A DNA stretch of 46,767 nt, taken from Desulfuromusa sp. (lineage in GTDB: Bacteria > Desulfobacterota > Desulfuromonadia > Desulfuromonadales > Geopsychrobacteraceae). Location of the stretch: the NCBI GenBank assembly GCA_027858895.1, contig JAQIBX010000069.1:1-46767 (forward strand), given 5' to 3'. The notes beneath the pieces were generated by a model. The model was not told where the DNA came from and did no database searches. It was given only the letters and a program-made list of their open reading frames with translations. Shown piece after piece: positions 16,961 through 24,517 of this stretch. Both the position numbers and the translations under genes were made by a program. Position 1 is the stretch's first letter, and each line of letters begins with the position of its first letter.

Positions 16961-17611
16961 ATGCCGATAAAAAAAATACGCTCTTTTCTGATTGCCAAAA
17001 GCTATGACTATGCCATGCGGAGCACGGAAAAAAAATGTCTGCACGGATGGCGCAAAGAGCTGCTATCCCAGGCCAGTGGTGACCTTCTGGAGATTGGAGC
17101 AGGGACAGGGGTCAACCTCCCACACTACCCTGAATCGGTCACACAGATTGTCCTGAGTGAGCCAGACACACAGATGCGCAAAAGACTACAGCGCCAAACA
17201 GTAGAAACACAGATAAACAGATTTCATATTACGGATTGGGGTGCAGACTCGATAGAAATGCCGGATGCATCTTTCGATACTATTGTTTCCACCTTAGTCC
17301 TCTGTTCCGTCCCCAGCCTTGAAACCAGTCTCAAAGAAATTTATCGCTTATTACGCCCCAATGGCACATTACTTTTTCTTGAGCATGTTATTTCTAACCA
17401 CCCGTCAACCTTGACCTGGCAACATCGGATCGAACCCTACTGGAGCTTTTGTGCTGGGAATTGCCATTTAACTCGCGACACAGCCGCTGCCATCCATGCT
17501 ACTGGGCTGCAAATCGAACAGTTAACCGAAGCTCCAATGACCGGAACTCCAGCGTTTGTTCGCAGAACAATTCGCGGAACAGCAAGAAAAGCATTGAATT
17601 CCAAGAAATGA
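16961..17611 (+). CDS. Class I SAM-dependent methyltransferase
   Basis: 216-residue protein with a Rossmann-type methyltransferase core: motif I LLEIGAGTGVNLPHYP at about residues 43-58, an acidic residue after strand 2 (LSEPD), and motif LRPNGTLLFLEHV near residue 140, as in the Methyltransf_11 group. Small-molecule substrates (quinones, lipids, thiols) are typical, but none can be assigned here. It is the first gene of a short plus-strand unit; the parvulin-like gene starts 6 bp after its stop. Confidence 0.87.
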   Translation: MPIKKIRSFLIAKSYDYAMRSTEKKCLHGWRKELLSQASGDLLEIGAGTGVNLPHYPESVTQIVLSEPDTQMRKRLQRQTVETQINRFHITDWGADSIEMPDASFDTIVSTLVLCSVPSLETSLKEIYRLLRPNGTLLFLEHVISNHPSTLTWQHRIEPYWSFCAGNCHLTRDTAAAIHATGLQIEQLTEAPMTGTPAFVRRTIRGTARKALNSKK

Positions 17612-17617
17612 ATACCC

Positions 17618-17926
17618 ATGTCAGTTCTGAAAAAAGCACTGCGGCGGTTGTTATCAATCGCTGAAATTTCACCAGAAGAAGTAGCTACCGCCGAGGAAGC
17701 AGATTACTGTGCTTCAGATGATAGGTTTGATTTTGAGAAGGTCGCAATGGAACACTCAACGTGTCCATCAGGTCAACAGGGTGGAGCTCTAGGTGAATTT
17801 TCACCTGGCCAGATGGTTAAAGAATTTGATGAAGTGGTGTTTAGTGGTGATGTCGGCAAGGTTCTGGGCCCGGTTAAAACCCAGTTTGGATATCATCTGA
17901 TTGAAATTACCAGTAGAACCGAATAA
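17618..17926 (+). CDS. Parvulin-type peptidyl-prolyl isomerase, atypical N-terminus
   Basis: 102-residue protein whose residues about 40-102 are a clear PpiC-type parvulin: FEKVAMEHSTCPSGQQGGALGEFSPGQMVKEFDEVVFSG...GPVKTQFGYHLIEI. The first part is unlike the family: where parvulins have A-x-HILV with an active-site His, this has ALRRLLSIAE, and the linker to the DF motif is several residues longer and acid-rich. The cysteine of CPSG and the His of FGYH are kept. It may be a variant with altered activity or a decaying gene; no frame change restores HILV. No signal peptide, so cytoplasmic. Co-transcribed with the methyltransferase and followed by a terminator. Confidence 0.75.
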   Translation: MSVLKKALRRLLSIAEISPEEVATAEEADYCASDDRFDFEKVAMEHSTCPSGQQGGALGEFSPGQMVKEFDEVVFSGDVGKVLGPVKTQFGYHLIEITSRTE

Positions 17927-17936
17927 CAGCATAAAC

Positions 17937-17971
17937 CAAAAGCCCCGCTCATTTCCAGGCGGGGCTTTTGG
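17937..17971. terminator. Bidirectional rho-independent terminator
   Basis: Perfect 13-bp stem CCAAAAGCCCCGC / GCGGGGCTTTTGG around a 10-nt loop, with A and T tracts on both sides. It lies between convergent genes (parvulin-like, plus; membrane protein, minus) and can serve both. Confidence 0.85.
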
Positions 17972-17998
17972 TAGACAAACTACATCATAACGAAAATA

Positions 17999-18514
17999 TC
18001 AGTCTAACAGCTTATCCAACTCCTCTAAAATTTCTGCCTGCTCCTGGATTTTTTCATGGTAATAGTTCCAGACATGATAACTTTGCAGCCCCAGAATCGT
18101 TAATCCAACCACAAAAATCGCCCAGAAGTTTTCTCTCAGACCTGCAGAAAAATGATAAAAAAGGTAGAAGGCTCCCAGGTAGCCAAAATGGGCTAACGCG
18201 CCGCGCGGTTTATTGTCACTGGCCATCTGTGTCAGGATCAGAATAATCGCTGAAAACCCGTACATCACCAGCGCCCAGTTGATATATTTAACCGGAGGAC
18301 CTGCTCCTAAGGCAGCGCGGATGCCTTCACTTAATGGAGGCAGAAAGTCAAAATTACGAAAGGCACCCATGCTAAGGACGGTAAACAGAGCAAGAATCCA
18401 GAGACCCGTACTTGAATGCAACTCCAGCCTTTTAATCTTCGCCTGAACCTGTTTCCTTAGTGGGTTGATGTCCGGCAGAGGAGTTTCTTCGTTTTCATGA
18501 GTCGTCGGATCCAT
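17999..18514 (-). CDS. Four-helix membrane protein with conserved-looking histidines
   Basis: 171 residues, family not recognised. A charged cytoplasmic N-terminus (1-32) is followed by about four membrane helices near 36-52, 77-97, 107-128 and 132-150, and an amphipathic acidic tail (EKIQEQAEILEELDKLLD). Histidines at or near helices (LELHSS, LAHFGY, FYHFSAG, SYHVWNYYH) would suit b-type heme ligation, but this is only a suggestion. Its start overlaps the end of the upstream heme sensor-like gene by 20 bp, so the two are translated together and probably work together. Confidence 0.75.
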   Translation of the reverse strand: MDPTTHENEETPLPDINPLRKQVQAKIKRLELHSSTGLWILALFTVLSMGAFRNFDFLPPLSEGIRAALGAGPPVKYINWALVMYGFSAIILILTQMASDNKPRGALAHFGYLGAFYLFYHFSAGLRENFWAIFVVGLTILGLQSYHVWNYYHEKIQEQAEILEELDKLLD

Positions 18515-19328
18515 CGCCTACATTTCTAGCTGGGGTTCCCATAGCCTGCAAATCCCGCAAGGCTTGATCTCGTTGTTTGACTAATATGCGAAAATCTTTA
18601 TTTAATTTTCCGAGTTTATGATCAGACGTTGGCAGGTCATACTCCGCAACCCCCTGAGTTGCCTGTTCAGCATTATAGGTCAACCGGAGAATTGGCAGAA
18701 AGAGGTTCATTCTCAACAGCGCAGTAACGCCGCCAATGGTCAAGAACAACACCATGATGCTAAAAATTATCATCCGGTATCGGAGCACGGCAAGGGTGTT
18801 TTCCAGATTTTCACTGGAGACACCGACGCTTAAAAACCCCAGAACCGGCTCATCTTCTGCATGGAAGTGACAGGCGGCCGTAGAACATTTTGGTTCATTT
18901 AAAATTGGTAAAGAAACTGAAATATGGCCATTGGCTCGATCCACTTCATGCTGGACGTTTTCTTTTGCCGAAGGATCGATCTGAAGAAATTCTGCAATGT
19001 GGGCATCTATTGTTTTTGAGAGGACTTCTGGTTCTTCCGATCCGTTGTACCGAACTTTGCCAGCTTGATCATAAATTCTGATCAGACCTACATCCGAGCG
19101 CGTCCCGATATTTTCCACAATATTTTGTATAGCACGCTGGTCATCTTCCATCATGGCGTGCTTTGTTGACTTAACCACGGTGCTGGCACAATTGTCCAAG
19201 TTCCGAATCGCCTCGGCCGTCATATCTGACTTGACAAAAGAGTACAACAGGATACAGACGAAGATGACGAACCCTGTGACCGCGATTGTGACTGGCACGA
19301 TAGCTCTGGCGATCAAATTATCAAACAT
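18495..19328 (-). CDS. Membrane sensor-like protein with a CX4CH heme site
   Basis: 277 residues: membrane helix at about 10-32, periplasmic region about 33-184, second membrane helix about 185-207, then a HAMP-like and coiled-coil cytoplasmic part without kinase, methyl-accepting or cyclase domain. The periplasmic domain contains NEPKCSTAACHFHAEDEPVLG with C148-x4-C153-H154, a covalent c-heme site of the spaced type seen in heme-PAS sensors of metal reducers. The layout matches the input half of a redox sensor kinase. It overlaps the next gene (four-helix membrane protein) by 20 bp. Its role as sensor or electron carrier cannot be decided from sequence. Confidence 0.75.
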   Translation of the reverse strand: MFDNLIARAIVPVTIAVTGFVIFVCILLYSFVKSDMTAEAIRNLDNCASTVVKSTKHAMMEDDQRAIQNIVENIGTRSDVGLIRIYDQAGKVRYNGSEEPEVLSKTIDAHIAEFLQIDPSAKENVQHEVDRANGHISVSLPILNEPKCSTAACHFHAEDEPVLGFLSVGVSSENLENTLAVLRYRMIIFSIMVLFLTIGGVTALLRMNLFLPILRLTYNAEQATQGVAEYDLPTSDHKLGKLNKDFRILVKQRDQALRDLQAMGTPARNVGDGSDDS

Positions 19329-19367
19329 ACTCCCTCACTCTAGTTAGTTATGATTTCGCCGATAGTA

Positions 19368-19422
19368 AAATAAAAATCCCTGGCAGGCAAAGGATATCTC
19401 CACCTGGCAGGGATTTTTATTT
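19368..19422 (-). terminator. Long hairpin terminator after the NrfD-like gene
   Basis: Arms 19368-19387 and 19403-19422 pair over 20 bp with one mismatch (AAATAAAAATCCCTG core), loop about 15 nt. It follows the stop of the NrfD/HybB-like gene at 19472 and precedes the heme sensor-like gene at 19328, separating the two units. The T-rich outer stem fits intrinsic termination in either direction. Confidence 0.75.
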
Positions 19423-19471
19423 CATGACTTGCGGGAATTCTTGCCTTCAATTGCTGGCAAAATCCACTCTT

Positions 19472-20728
19472 TTACTTATCAGCCTGCCCCTTAAACTGAT
19501 AGAGAATTGGTAAGCGGTTCAAGATAAAGCGATAGGTTGCTACATAAATTGCAAAGATGGTAATACTGATGATTATCTCCAACTGATGTGGAATTTCCTG
19601 GTACAGCTTCCAGTTGAAAGCGATCAGTGCAGTATTCAGACGGTTCAAGAGAATCCCGGCAACCGTAATAAACGCACCGATACGACACAAACCAACCAGT
19701 TTATGGCGAATCGCATAGGAGAGGATCACCAGCGGAAGGACCACAAATCCGATAATTTCAAACAACCACCAGGCACCCCAGCCAGTCATAAGATAAGCCC
19801 ACTCGTTGTCATGAGCAATGGCCACAAGTTTAATAATGAGATAAGTGCTCAAACCCATTGCCGCGCCCTTGGCCAGAGCAATCGTAATCCAGTCAAGGTT
19901 ATCGACAAATCGCTGATCACAGCGCCATTTCATCGTATAGATGACAACCGTACTCACACAGATCACCATGCAAAGACCGGCTGGAATCGATGAAACAAAA
20001 AAGTGCATCCACTGGAAAGCCGAAGAATACCAAAGCGGATGAACTTTCCCCGGGGCATAGAGAAACAGTGCCCCCAAAGCACCCTGGTGCAGAGTTGAAA
20101 GAATAATGCCGGAAACGGTCAAGCCGATAGTTCCCTTACGGATAAAATCATATCCGCGCTGAAAGCCGATCCACTCGAAAAATGCAGCGGAAACTTCAGC
20201 AACCTGAACCGACAGATAAGTTGCGACGTGCCAACCAACCAGAAACAAAACGGCAGCAGGTCCAAAGGAATAAACCATTGGGTAAGACAGGCGCCAAGGC
20301 TGGCCAAGGTCAACCAGCAAATAAACGACCGCAAAGAAATAACCCAGCAGACCATTCAACAAAGCCAGACGTTCGATCGGTTCAAAGTCATGTCGACCAA
20401 AGATCTCCACTGTTGTTCCAAGCATAAACCCGGAAGCTGACAGCGGAACCATACAGAACAGACCAAAACCAAGGAACAAGCCCCAAGGATAATCGTAGGA
20501 AGCGTGGGTCACGGAACCAAGGCTGAAAATAAAACGGTAAATAATCACCGGAATTCCAATGGCAAAAATAACGGCCAGAATCCAGTTGAATTTATTGCGG
20601 ATAACTTGACCGATATATTGATCCAGGGTCAGACCTAGCAGCAGTTTTTCCATTAGTGACCACTTCTGCCCATCTGACTTCAATGCGGCATCGTGTGGCG
20701 TAACTCCATAGTTAGCTAACTTTTTCAT
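19472..20728 (-). CDS. NrfD/HybB-like quinone-interacting membrane subunit
   Basis: 418-residue protein with about ten membrane helices, of the polysulfide reductase NrfD/HybB family that exchanges electrons between the quinone pool and a periplasmic FeS subunit without heme. Recognisable segments are YDYPWGLFLGFGLFCMVPLSASGF and STLHQGALGALFLYAPGKVHPLWYSS, the latter typical of HybB. Its ATG overlaps the stop of the FeS gene by 4 bp (ATGA), the classic coupling of HybA/HybB-type pairs. It is the last gene of the oxidoreductase operon and is followed by a strong hairpin. Confidence 0.92.
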   Translation of the reverse strand: MKKLANYGVTPHDAALKSDGQKWSLMEKLLLGLTLDQYIGQVIRNKFNWILAVIFAIGIPVIIYRFIFSLGSVTHASYDYPWGLFLGFGLFCMVPLSASGFMLGTTVEIFGRHDFEPIERLALLNGLLGYFFAVVYLLVDLGQPWRLSYPMVYSFGPAAVLFLVGWHVATYLSVQVAEVSAAFFEWIGFQRGYDFIRKGTIGLTVSGIILSTLHQGALGALFLYAPGKVHPLWYSSAFQWMHFFVSSIPAGLCMVICVSTVVIYTMKWRCDQRFVDNLDWITIALAKGAAMGLSTYLIIKLVAIAHDNEWAYLMTGWGAWWLFEIIGFVVLPLVILSYAIRHKLVGLCRIGAFITVAGILLNRLNTALIAFNWKLYQEIPHQLEIIISITIFAIYVATYRFILNRLPILYQFKGQADK

Positions 20729-21666
20729 TTTCCGTGGCCCTCCTGCTCATCGTGGCTATGATCATCCCCATGACCGTGAGATTTTCCTTTAGTTGCAAGC
20801 AGGTGAAAACCTGTAAAAAGCGCTGGCCAAATAGTGAGGACCATAGGAACTATCGCCAGGAAATCCTTGACGTTGTCAATGATTGGCTTGTTCGGTAGAT
20901 CGGTATCAAAACCGGCTTCTTCGAACGGGACGTTGGAAAGATAAAACCAACCGGTTCCGCCAACTTCCTTCTCACCGTAAACATGATTCACATATTTACC
21001 AGGGTTCTTTTTAATCCGATCATGCGCGATCTTCATCAGATCATTCCGCTTACCGAAGGTCATAACCTGCTGCGGACAGCTCTCCACGCATGCCGGTGGC
21101 CTACCCTCTTTTAACCGGGTATCGTAGCAGAAGATACACTTCTTGATCACCGGATTCAAAACAGAATGGTAAGTGTACGCTGGAATATGGAATGGGCAGG
21201 CAATCATACAGTTCCGGCAGCCAACACAAACTTTTTCGTTATAAATAACCGCCCCTTCCGGGGTTTTTTTGTAGGCATTAACAAAGCACGAGGTCAGACA
21301 GGCTGGCTCGTTACAATGGTTACACTGGATCTTCCGGTAAATGGGGTCAGCCCCTTCCGGCTCATACCGATTAACAATGGTGTAAGCTTTATCGGTGGTA
21401 CGGCGTTTTTGACCATGTTTAATTTCATCGAAAACTGAGGTGTCATCAAATGGTAGCGCTGGTTCCGGCAGCTTCTGCTCTACGTTACAAGCAGCTTCAC
21501 AAGTACGACACCCGACACAACGGGTCAGGTCAACCAACACACCCATCCCCTCAGGGAAACCCTCAAATGACCCGGCTGCGAGTGCTTTTTGAGCTGGGGT
21601 CAACATTAATGCAGCCCCACCAGCAGCGCTTCCGGCTAAAAATTTTCTACGTGTTATCTTACCCAT
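20725..21666 (-). CDS. Tat-exported four-cluster FeS subunit (HybA-like)
   Basis: 313 residues. N-terminal twin-arginine signal ITRRKFLAGSAAGGAALML directs the folded protein to the periplasm. Four ferredoxin-type cysteine groups follow: CVGCRTCEAACN (50-61), CNHCNEPACLTSC, CVGCRNCMIACP and CIFCYDTRLKEG...CVESCP, as in DmsB/HybA proteins. A membrane helix near 269-292 (FLAIVPMVLTIWPALFTGFHLL) anchors it as in HybA, then a His/Asp-rich tail (SHGHGDDHSHDEQEGHGK) that could bind metal. It would pass electrons between the pentaheme cytochrome and the NrfD-like subunit. Strong AAGGAG ribosome site. Confidence 0.93.
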   Translation of the reverse strand: MGKITRRKFLAGSAAGGAALMLTPAQKALAAGSFEGFPEGMGVLVDLTRCVGCRTCEAACNVEQKLPEPALPFDDTSVFDEIKHGQKRRTTDKAYTIVNRYEPEGADPIYRKIQCNHCNEPACLTSCFVNAYKKTPEGAVIYNEKVCVGCRNCMIACPFHIPAYTYHSVLNPVIKKCIFCYDTRLKEGRPPACVESCPQQVMTFGKRNDLMKIAHDRIKKNPGKYVNHVYGEKEVGGTGWFYLSNVPFEEAGFDTDLPNKPIIDNVKDFLAIVPMVLTIWPALFTGFHLLATKGKSHGHGDDHSHDEQEGHGK

Positions 21667-21703
21667 AACGAAATCTCCTTGTTATATTCCCACACAGCAA
21701 TCA

Positions 21704-22225
21704 TCAGTGCCCAGATGAATCTGCTGATTTCTTCGGAGTAAACTCTCCAGAACGATAGAACTCATCACCGGCTTCAGTTTTTGCATGGCAGTCTTCACAA
21801 CCGGTCGGCCCACCAACTTCCTGATGACATCCAATACAGTTCAAATGGTAAGCAGCTTTCAAGTTAGGCTTGTCGTTATGATAGATAAAGTCTGTTTTTG
21901 GGTTATTCAGGTTTTCCGCTGAGACCGGACCCGCAGAGTGGCAGTCCTGACAGGATACCCAGTCCATCTCTTCTTTGCCATCGTGGCATTTTGCACAATA
22001 CTCGTTCAAAACCGGGGTGCCAGTTGTATGATGGTGACAGTCAGCACAGCCCTCGGTTAGATCTACGTGCATTGCATGGTCAAAAACAACTGCTTCGTAC
22101 AGATTAGCCAGTACATCAATTTCAACTTCATCTGGATAATCCATTGCGTAACAACTTATTGCCAGGACAGAAGAAAGCAGCAATACTCCCAATCCCACCA
22201 TAAGTTGTTTACCGGCATTTACCAT
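21704..22225 (-). CDS. Periplasmic pentaheme cytochrome c
   Basis: 173 residues with a signal peptide (1 to about 27, SVLAISCYAM) and five CxxCH heme sites beginning at C60, C77, C92, C130 and C143. Additional histidines (FDHAMH, YHNDKP, AAYHLN) provide likely distal ligands, as in class III cytochromes c. A Cys at 25 near the end of the signal could make it a lipoprotein, but the surrounding lipobox is poor. It is upstream of the FeS and NrfD-like genes in the same operon and is the likely periplasmic electron exchange subunit. AAGGAG lies 8 nt before the ATG. Confidence 0.93.
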   Translation of the reverse strand: MVNAGKQLMVGLGVLLLSSVLAISCYAMDYPDEVEIDVLANLYEAVVFDHAMHVDLTEGCADCHHHTTGTPVLNEYCAKCHDGKEEMDWVSCQDCHSAGPVSAENLNNPKTDFIYHNDKPNLKAAYHLNCIGCHQEVGGPTGCEDCHAKTEAGDEFYRSGEFTPKKSADSSGH

Positions 22226-22315
22226 AGCCCTACTCCTTAGTTTTTAATTCTGCCCGCAGAATAATTTCAGCATCTGGCAGATCAATTAAAATACGGTCTG
22301 TTGACCCAAAGCTGA

Positions 22316-22474
22316 CTAATCCTCATCCCCACCATGGATATAACGATAAAAAATGGGGAAAAAGGTGAAAAACAGCAGACAAAGCAGATACTCAAGACCC
22401 TTGATATAGGTGTAGTAATCTACAACGGTATAAATCTGCTCTACATGACCAACATTCATGAAAAAATCAAACAT
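22316..22474 (-). CDS. HmcD-like 52-residue membrane protein
   Basis: A small frame from ATG 22474 to TAG 22316, preceded by GAGAGG about 8 nt upstream. Product: MFDFFMNVGHVEQIYTVVDY, then YYTYIKGLEYLLCLLFFTFF with one membrane helix at about residues 27-45, ending HGGDED. The arrangement FYTFxKGxEYxxxxxFFxxFPxFYR resembles the small HmcD subunit of the Hmc transmembrane redox complex, from memory of that family. It lies in the oxidoreductase operon between the 81-residue membrane protein and the pentaheme cytochrome. A probable small structural subunit of that complex. Confidence 0.75.
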   Translation of the reverse strand: MFDFFMNVGHVEQIYTVVDYYTYIKGLEYLLCLLFFTFFPIFYRYIHGGDED

Positions 22475-22500
22475 CACAAATACCTCTCAAAGAAAATGAT

Positions 22501-22746
22501 TCAGTGTTTCCTGACCGATGCGGCAAGTTTTTTTCCTGATGTGCTCTTGGCAGCTTCCTTGGTCATCCCAAAAAGAGCCAAGACAGCTGGAACCAACTGA
22601 GCAACAATCAACAGAGCACAGAATCCGACGAACAGAAGAACCAGAATGCCGCTGTTATAGGTTTTACTTGTGTCTGTCGCCAAGGCAGGAGAAACAGCCA
22701 TAAGCACCAGGGCAAAAGTTGTTAGTACTGTTTTTACACTTTGCAC
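22501..22746 (-). CDS. 81-residue membrane protein, paralogue A
   Basis: Starts with GTG at 22746 behind a strong AAAGGAGG ribosome site. N-terminal signal peptide or helix (about 5-23, cleavage likely after SPALA), then one membrane helix (about 34-61, ILVLLFVGFCALLIVAQLVP) and a basic tail. Function unknown. The helix matches that of the 81-residue protein at 23756-24001 (LFxGFxAL-IV-x-QLVPA in both), and both proteins have exactly 81 residues. First gene of the oxidoreductase operon, 26 bp before the HmcD-like gene, so probably an accessory subunit of the complex. Confidence 0.8.
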   Translation of the reverse strand: MQSVKTVLTTFALVLMAVSPALATDTSKTYNSGILVLLFVGFCALLIVAQLVPAVLALFGMTKEAAKSTSGKKLAASVRKH

Positions 22747-22847
22747 GAAAACCTCCTTTACAAACGTTTAATGTCACTCATCCGGTGACAGGGTAATAAC
22801 GAATGAGCAATCGTAGGCGTCAAACACCTTAAGCGGTGTACTATACT

Positions 22848-22862
22848 TGTGAATTATTCACA
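22848..22862. promoter_or_regulatory. CRP/FNR-like palindrome TGTGA-N5-TCACA
   Basis: Perfect 15-bp palindrome TGTGAATTATTCACA, about 100 bp upstream of the GTG start of the 81-residue protein that leads the oxidoreductase operon. Half-sites match the CRP/FNR/HcpR superfamily, but the spacer is 5 bp instead of the usual 6 (CRP) or 4 between FNR-type halves. An imperfect GTGTACTATAC palindrome lies immediately to its left. Confidence 0.45.
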
Positions 22863-23164
22863 TTGAAACTTTTTTCTTTTGCGTTATCCACCCGCAAGTA
22901 GTTTTAAATATTCTGGCAAACGCAAATAGAACGAAAAAATGTAAATCCTGAGGCATGAAGTGCAGAGGTTATGCCAGACATGTAGCAATCTTCGATAAAA
23001 GTCTAAGCATTCGTTTTTACTTTACTTATGAGGTAAAAATAACCCTTTTTATCCAGATTAACTGTATAACAATTTTATACACACAAAACCTGTTTAGGAT
23101 TAAAAATGAAGGCAAATATACCTATAACATATTGAGAAATATCAACATTATAAATAGATAAAAA

Positions 23165-23181
23165 TTGTATACAGTATACCG
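23165..23181. promoter_or_regulatory. GTATAC-A-GTATAC palindrome, second copy
   Basis: TTGTATACAGTATACCG contains a perfect 13-bp odd palindrome (GTATAC, centre A, GTATAC). It matches the site at the nuo promoter over about 17 of 20 bases including flanks (AATTG on the left). It lies about 420 bp upstream of the oxidoreductase operon start and just beyond the terminator of the pseudo-receiver gene. Confidence 0.45.
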
Positions 23182-23241
23182 CTAATTGAATATTTTTTAT
23201 ATCCGGTCCGGGAATGGCAAATAGCTGGAAGGAAAAAGAAT

Positions 23242-23258
23242 GGCCCCATAACGGGGCC
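23242..23258 (-). terminator. Terminator of the pseudo-receiver unit
   Basis: GGCCCC-GTTAT-GGGGCC on the minus strand, followed by ATTCTTTTT, 21 bp beyond the stop codon of the pseudo-receiver gene at 23280. Confidence 0.7.
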
Positions 23259-23279
23259 GAAAAATGAAATTATTATCGA

Positions 23280-23729
23280 CTAAATTACGCCAGTATCTCC
23301 TTGCAACTGCGTGGGAGCCTTTGCTCTAAACCACTTGCCCCCGACGCTCTGCCGTGCATGATAATTTTCAAAAGCACAGCTAACGGCCTGGCGAAGTTCA
23401 TCCCAGCTTTCATCCGCAACCGGCCTTAATGCATGGTAGAAAATTCCCTCTTTACGAATTCTGCGCAACAGCTCTAGTGGCATCTCATCGGAAACCAGGA
23501 TAATTGATAAATTCCGGTTACATTTTTTCAGCAACGGAACGTATTTTGAAATTTGCTGCTCATCAAATACCCCGCCAAGAAGAACCACCTGAATTGACTT
23601 ATCGAGAATACCTTCGAGAGAGTTAACCACCGAGTCAGCAGTTGTAACCGCATAACCATCCACTTCAAACAAGGTGGCCATCTGCTCTCGTGCTGCTTGA
23701 TTTTTATTTGCTATAAGAAGACCGTTCAT
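23280..23729 (-). CDS. Pseudo-receiver (response-regulator-like) protein
   Basis: 149 residues with the layout of a CheY-type receiver: hydrophobic strand 1 (NGLLIANKN), strand 3 IQVVLLGG at 46-53, strand 4 LSIILVSDEM, strand 5 GIFYHALRPV. The acidic pair after strand 1 is missing (AN), the phosphorylated Asp at the end of strand 3 is Gly (G52) and the Lys of strand 5 is Arg or Leu, so it should not be phosphorylated. The C-terminal 30 residues form no known output domain. It lies 26 bp after the second 81-residue membrane protein gene, in one unit closed by a terminator. Probably a protein-interaction module for control or assembly. Confidence 0.8.
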   Translation of the reverse strand: MNGLLIANKNQAAREQMATLFEVDGYAVTTADSVVNSLEGILDKSIQVVLLGGVFDEQQISKYVPLLKKCNRNLSIILVSDEMPLELLRRIRKEGIFYHALRPVADESWDELRQAVSCAFENYHARQSVGGKWFRAKAPTQLQGDTGVI

Positions 23730-23755
23730 AAATTCTCCTCACCTTTCTACTGAAT

Positions 23756-24001
23756 TTATTTATCTGCTGGAACTTTGCTGCCAGCCGCATGCTTTCGTGA
23801 GAACAACCCTTTTAAGATTCCAACAAACAATAAACAAGCTGGAACCAACTGAAAAACCACGATCAGAGCAAAAAATCCAATAAAGAGAGTCAATAGCAGC
23901 GAACCACCCTGATCAACAGGAGCCGCCGCAGCAACAGCAGTGGAAACCGCCGTTACAACACAAATTAAAGCTAAAACACTATTCCGAATGATATTTTCCA
24001 T
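23756..24001 (-). CDS. 81-residue membrane protein, paralogue B
   Basis: The start is set at ATG 24001 because GGAGG lies 5 nt upstream; the open frame continues to 24097 but that extension has no ribosome site. Signal peptide or helix at about 6-26 (VTAVSTAVAAAA), then a membrane helix at about 34-61 (LLLTLFIGFFALIVVFQLVP) and a basic tail. It shares the LFxGFxAL...QLVPA core and exact length with the protein at 22501-22746, indicating a duplication. First gene of a two-gene unit with the pseudo-receiver. Function unknown. Confidence 0.78.
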   Translation of the reverse strand: MENIIRNSVLALICVVTAVSTAVAAAAPVDQGGSLLLTLFIGFFALIVVFQLVPACLLFVGILKGLFSRKHAAGSKVPADK

Positions 24002-24517
24002 CCCAACCTCCATGGCATATTTAGATTTATTTTCAAACACGTTCTTTACATATACAGAAGTTATGCCAAAACACATATTATAATTTATATTTTGCATAAA
24101 GCACTGTTATTACGCGATTATTTGTTTATCAAACGGTGCATTTTTCTTTTTTATCGGAGGCAATAAATATCTTTTTCATACAGCAAAAAGGGAAGAAATT
24201 ACCAAATAAACACGAGATTATATGTCTAACGTTCTGTTATTACAGATATTTACGATATAAAATCTAGATAAACCAATTAAAGTTCACTGCCTATTTTATT
24301 TATTCATGTCGGCACCATGTATCCCTTCATGACACCTTTGTATCAATTTTCAGCCAACACTCCACGTTGTCCTTCGGTTTTTCTCGGTTGTTTCTTCACC
24401 TGATCCCTGCTTTCAAAAAGGACTTGCCTTACTGGCAGAAATTTTTCTAGATTGAAGCCTTGATGATATGTCTTACGCATATCCTGTGCGCTAATCCTCC
24501 TCATATAGGTTCTCAAC
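24002..24517. other. Gene-free A/T-rich region
   Basis: 516 bp between the minus-strand paralogue B gene and the plus-strand 65-residue gene. It must contain the promoters of both, but no convincing -35/-10 pair or sigma54 site was recognised. A minus-strand frame of 115 codons at 24343-24690 is rejected as a shadow. Otherwise nothing seen. Confidence 0.5.

Larger units (their letters stand above)
22747..23279. other. Gene-free, A/T-rich control region
   Basis: 533 bp upstream of the oxidoreductase operon and downstream of the pseudo-receiver gene. It holds two palindromes (22848-22862 and 23165-23181) and a terminator (23242-23258), described separately. The stretch 22930-23160 is very A/T-rich; its open frames have no ribosome site and poor composition, so no gene is called. 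The length suggests a complex promoter or an unrecognised small RNA. Confidence 0.6.

Noticed and set aside
22955-23161. 68-codon plus-strand frame in the A/T-rich region
   Set aside because: No ribosome site, composition typical of random A/T-rich sequence.
23280-23729. Functional two-component response regulator
   Set aside because: Phospho-acceptor Asp, acidic pair and Lys are missing and there is no output domain.
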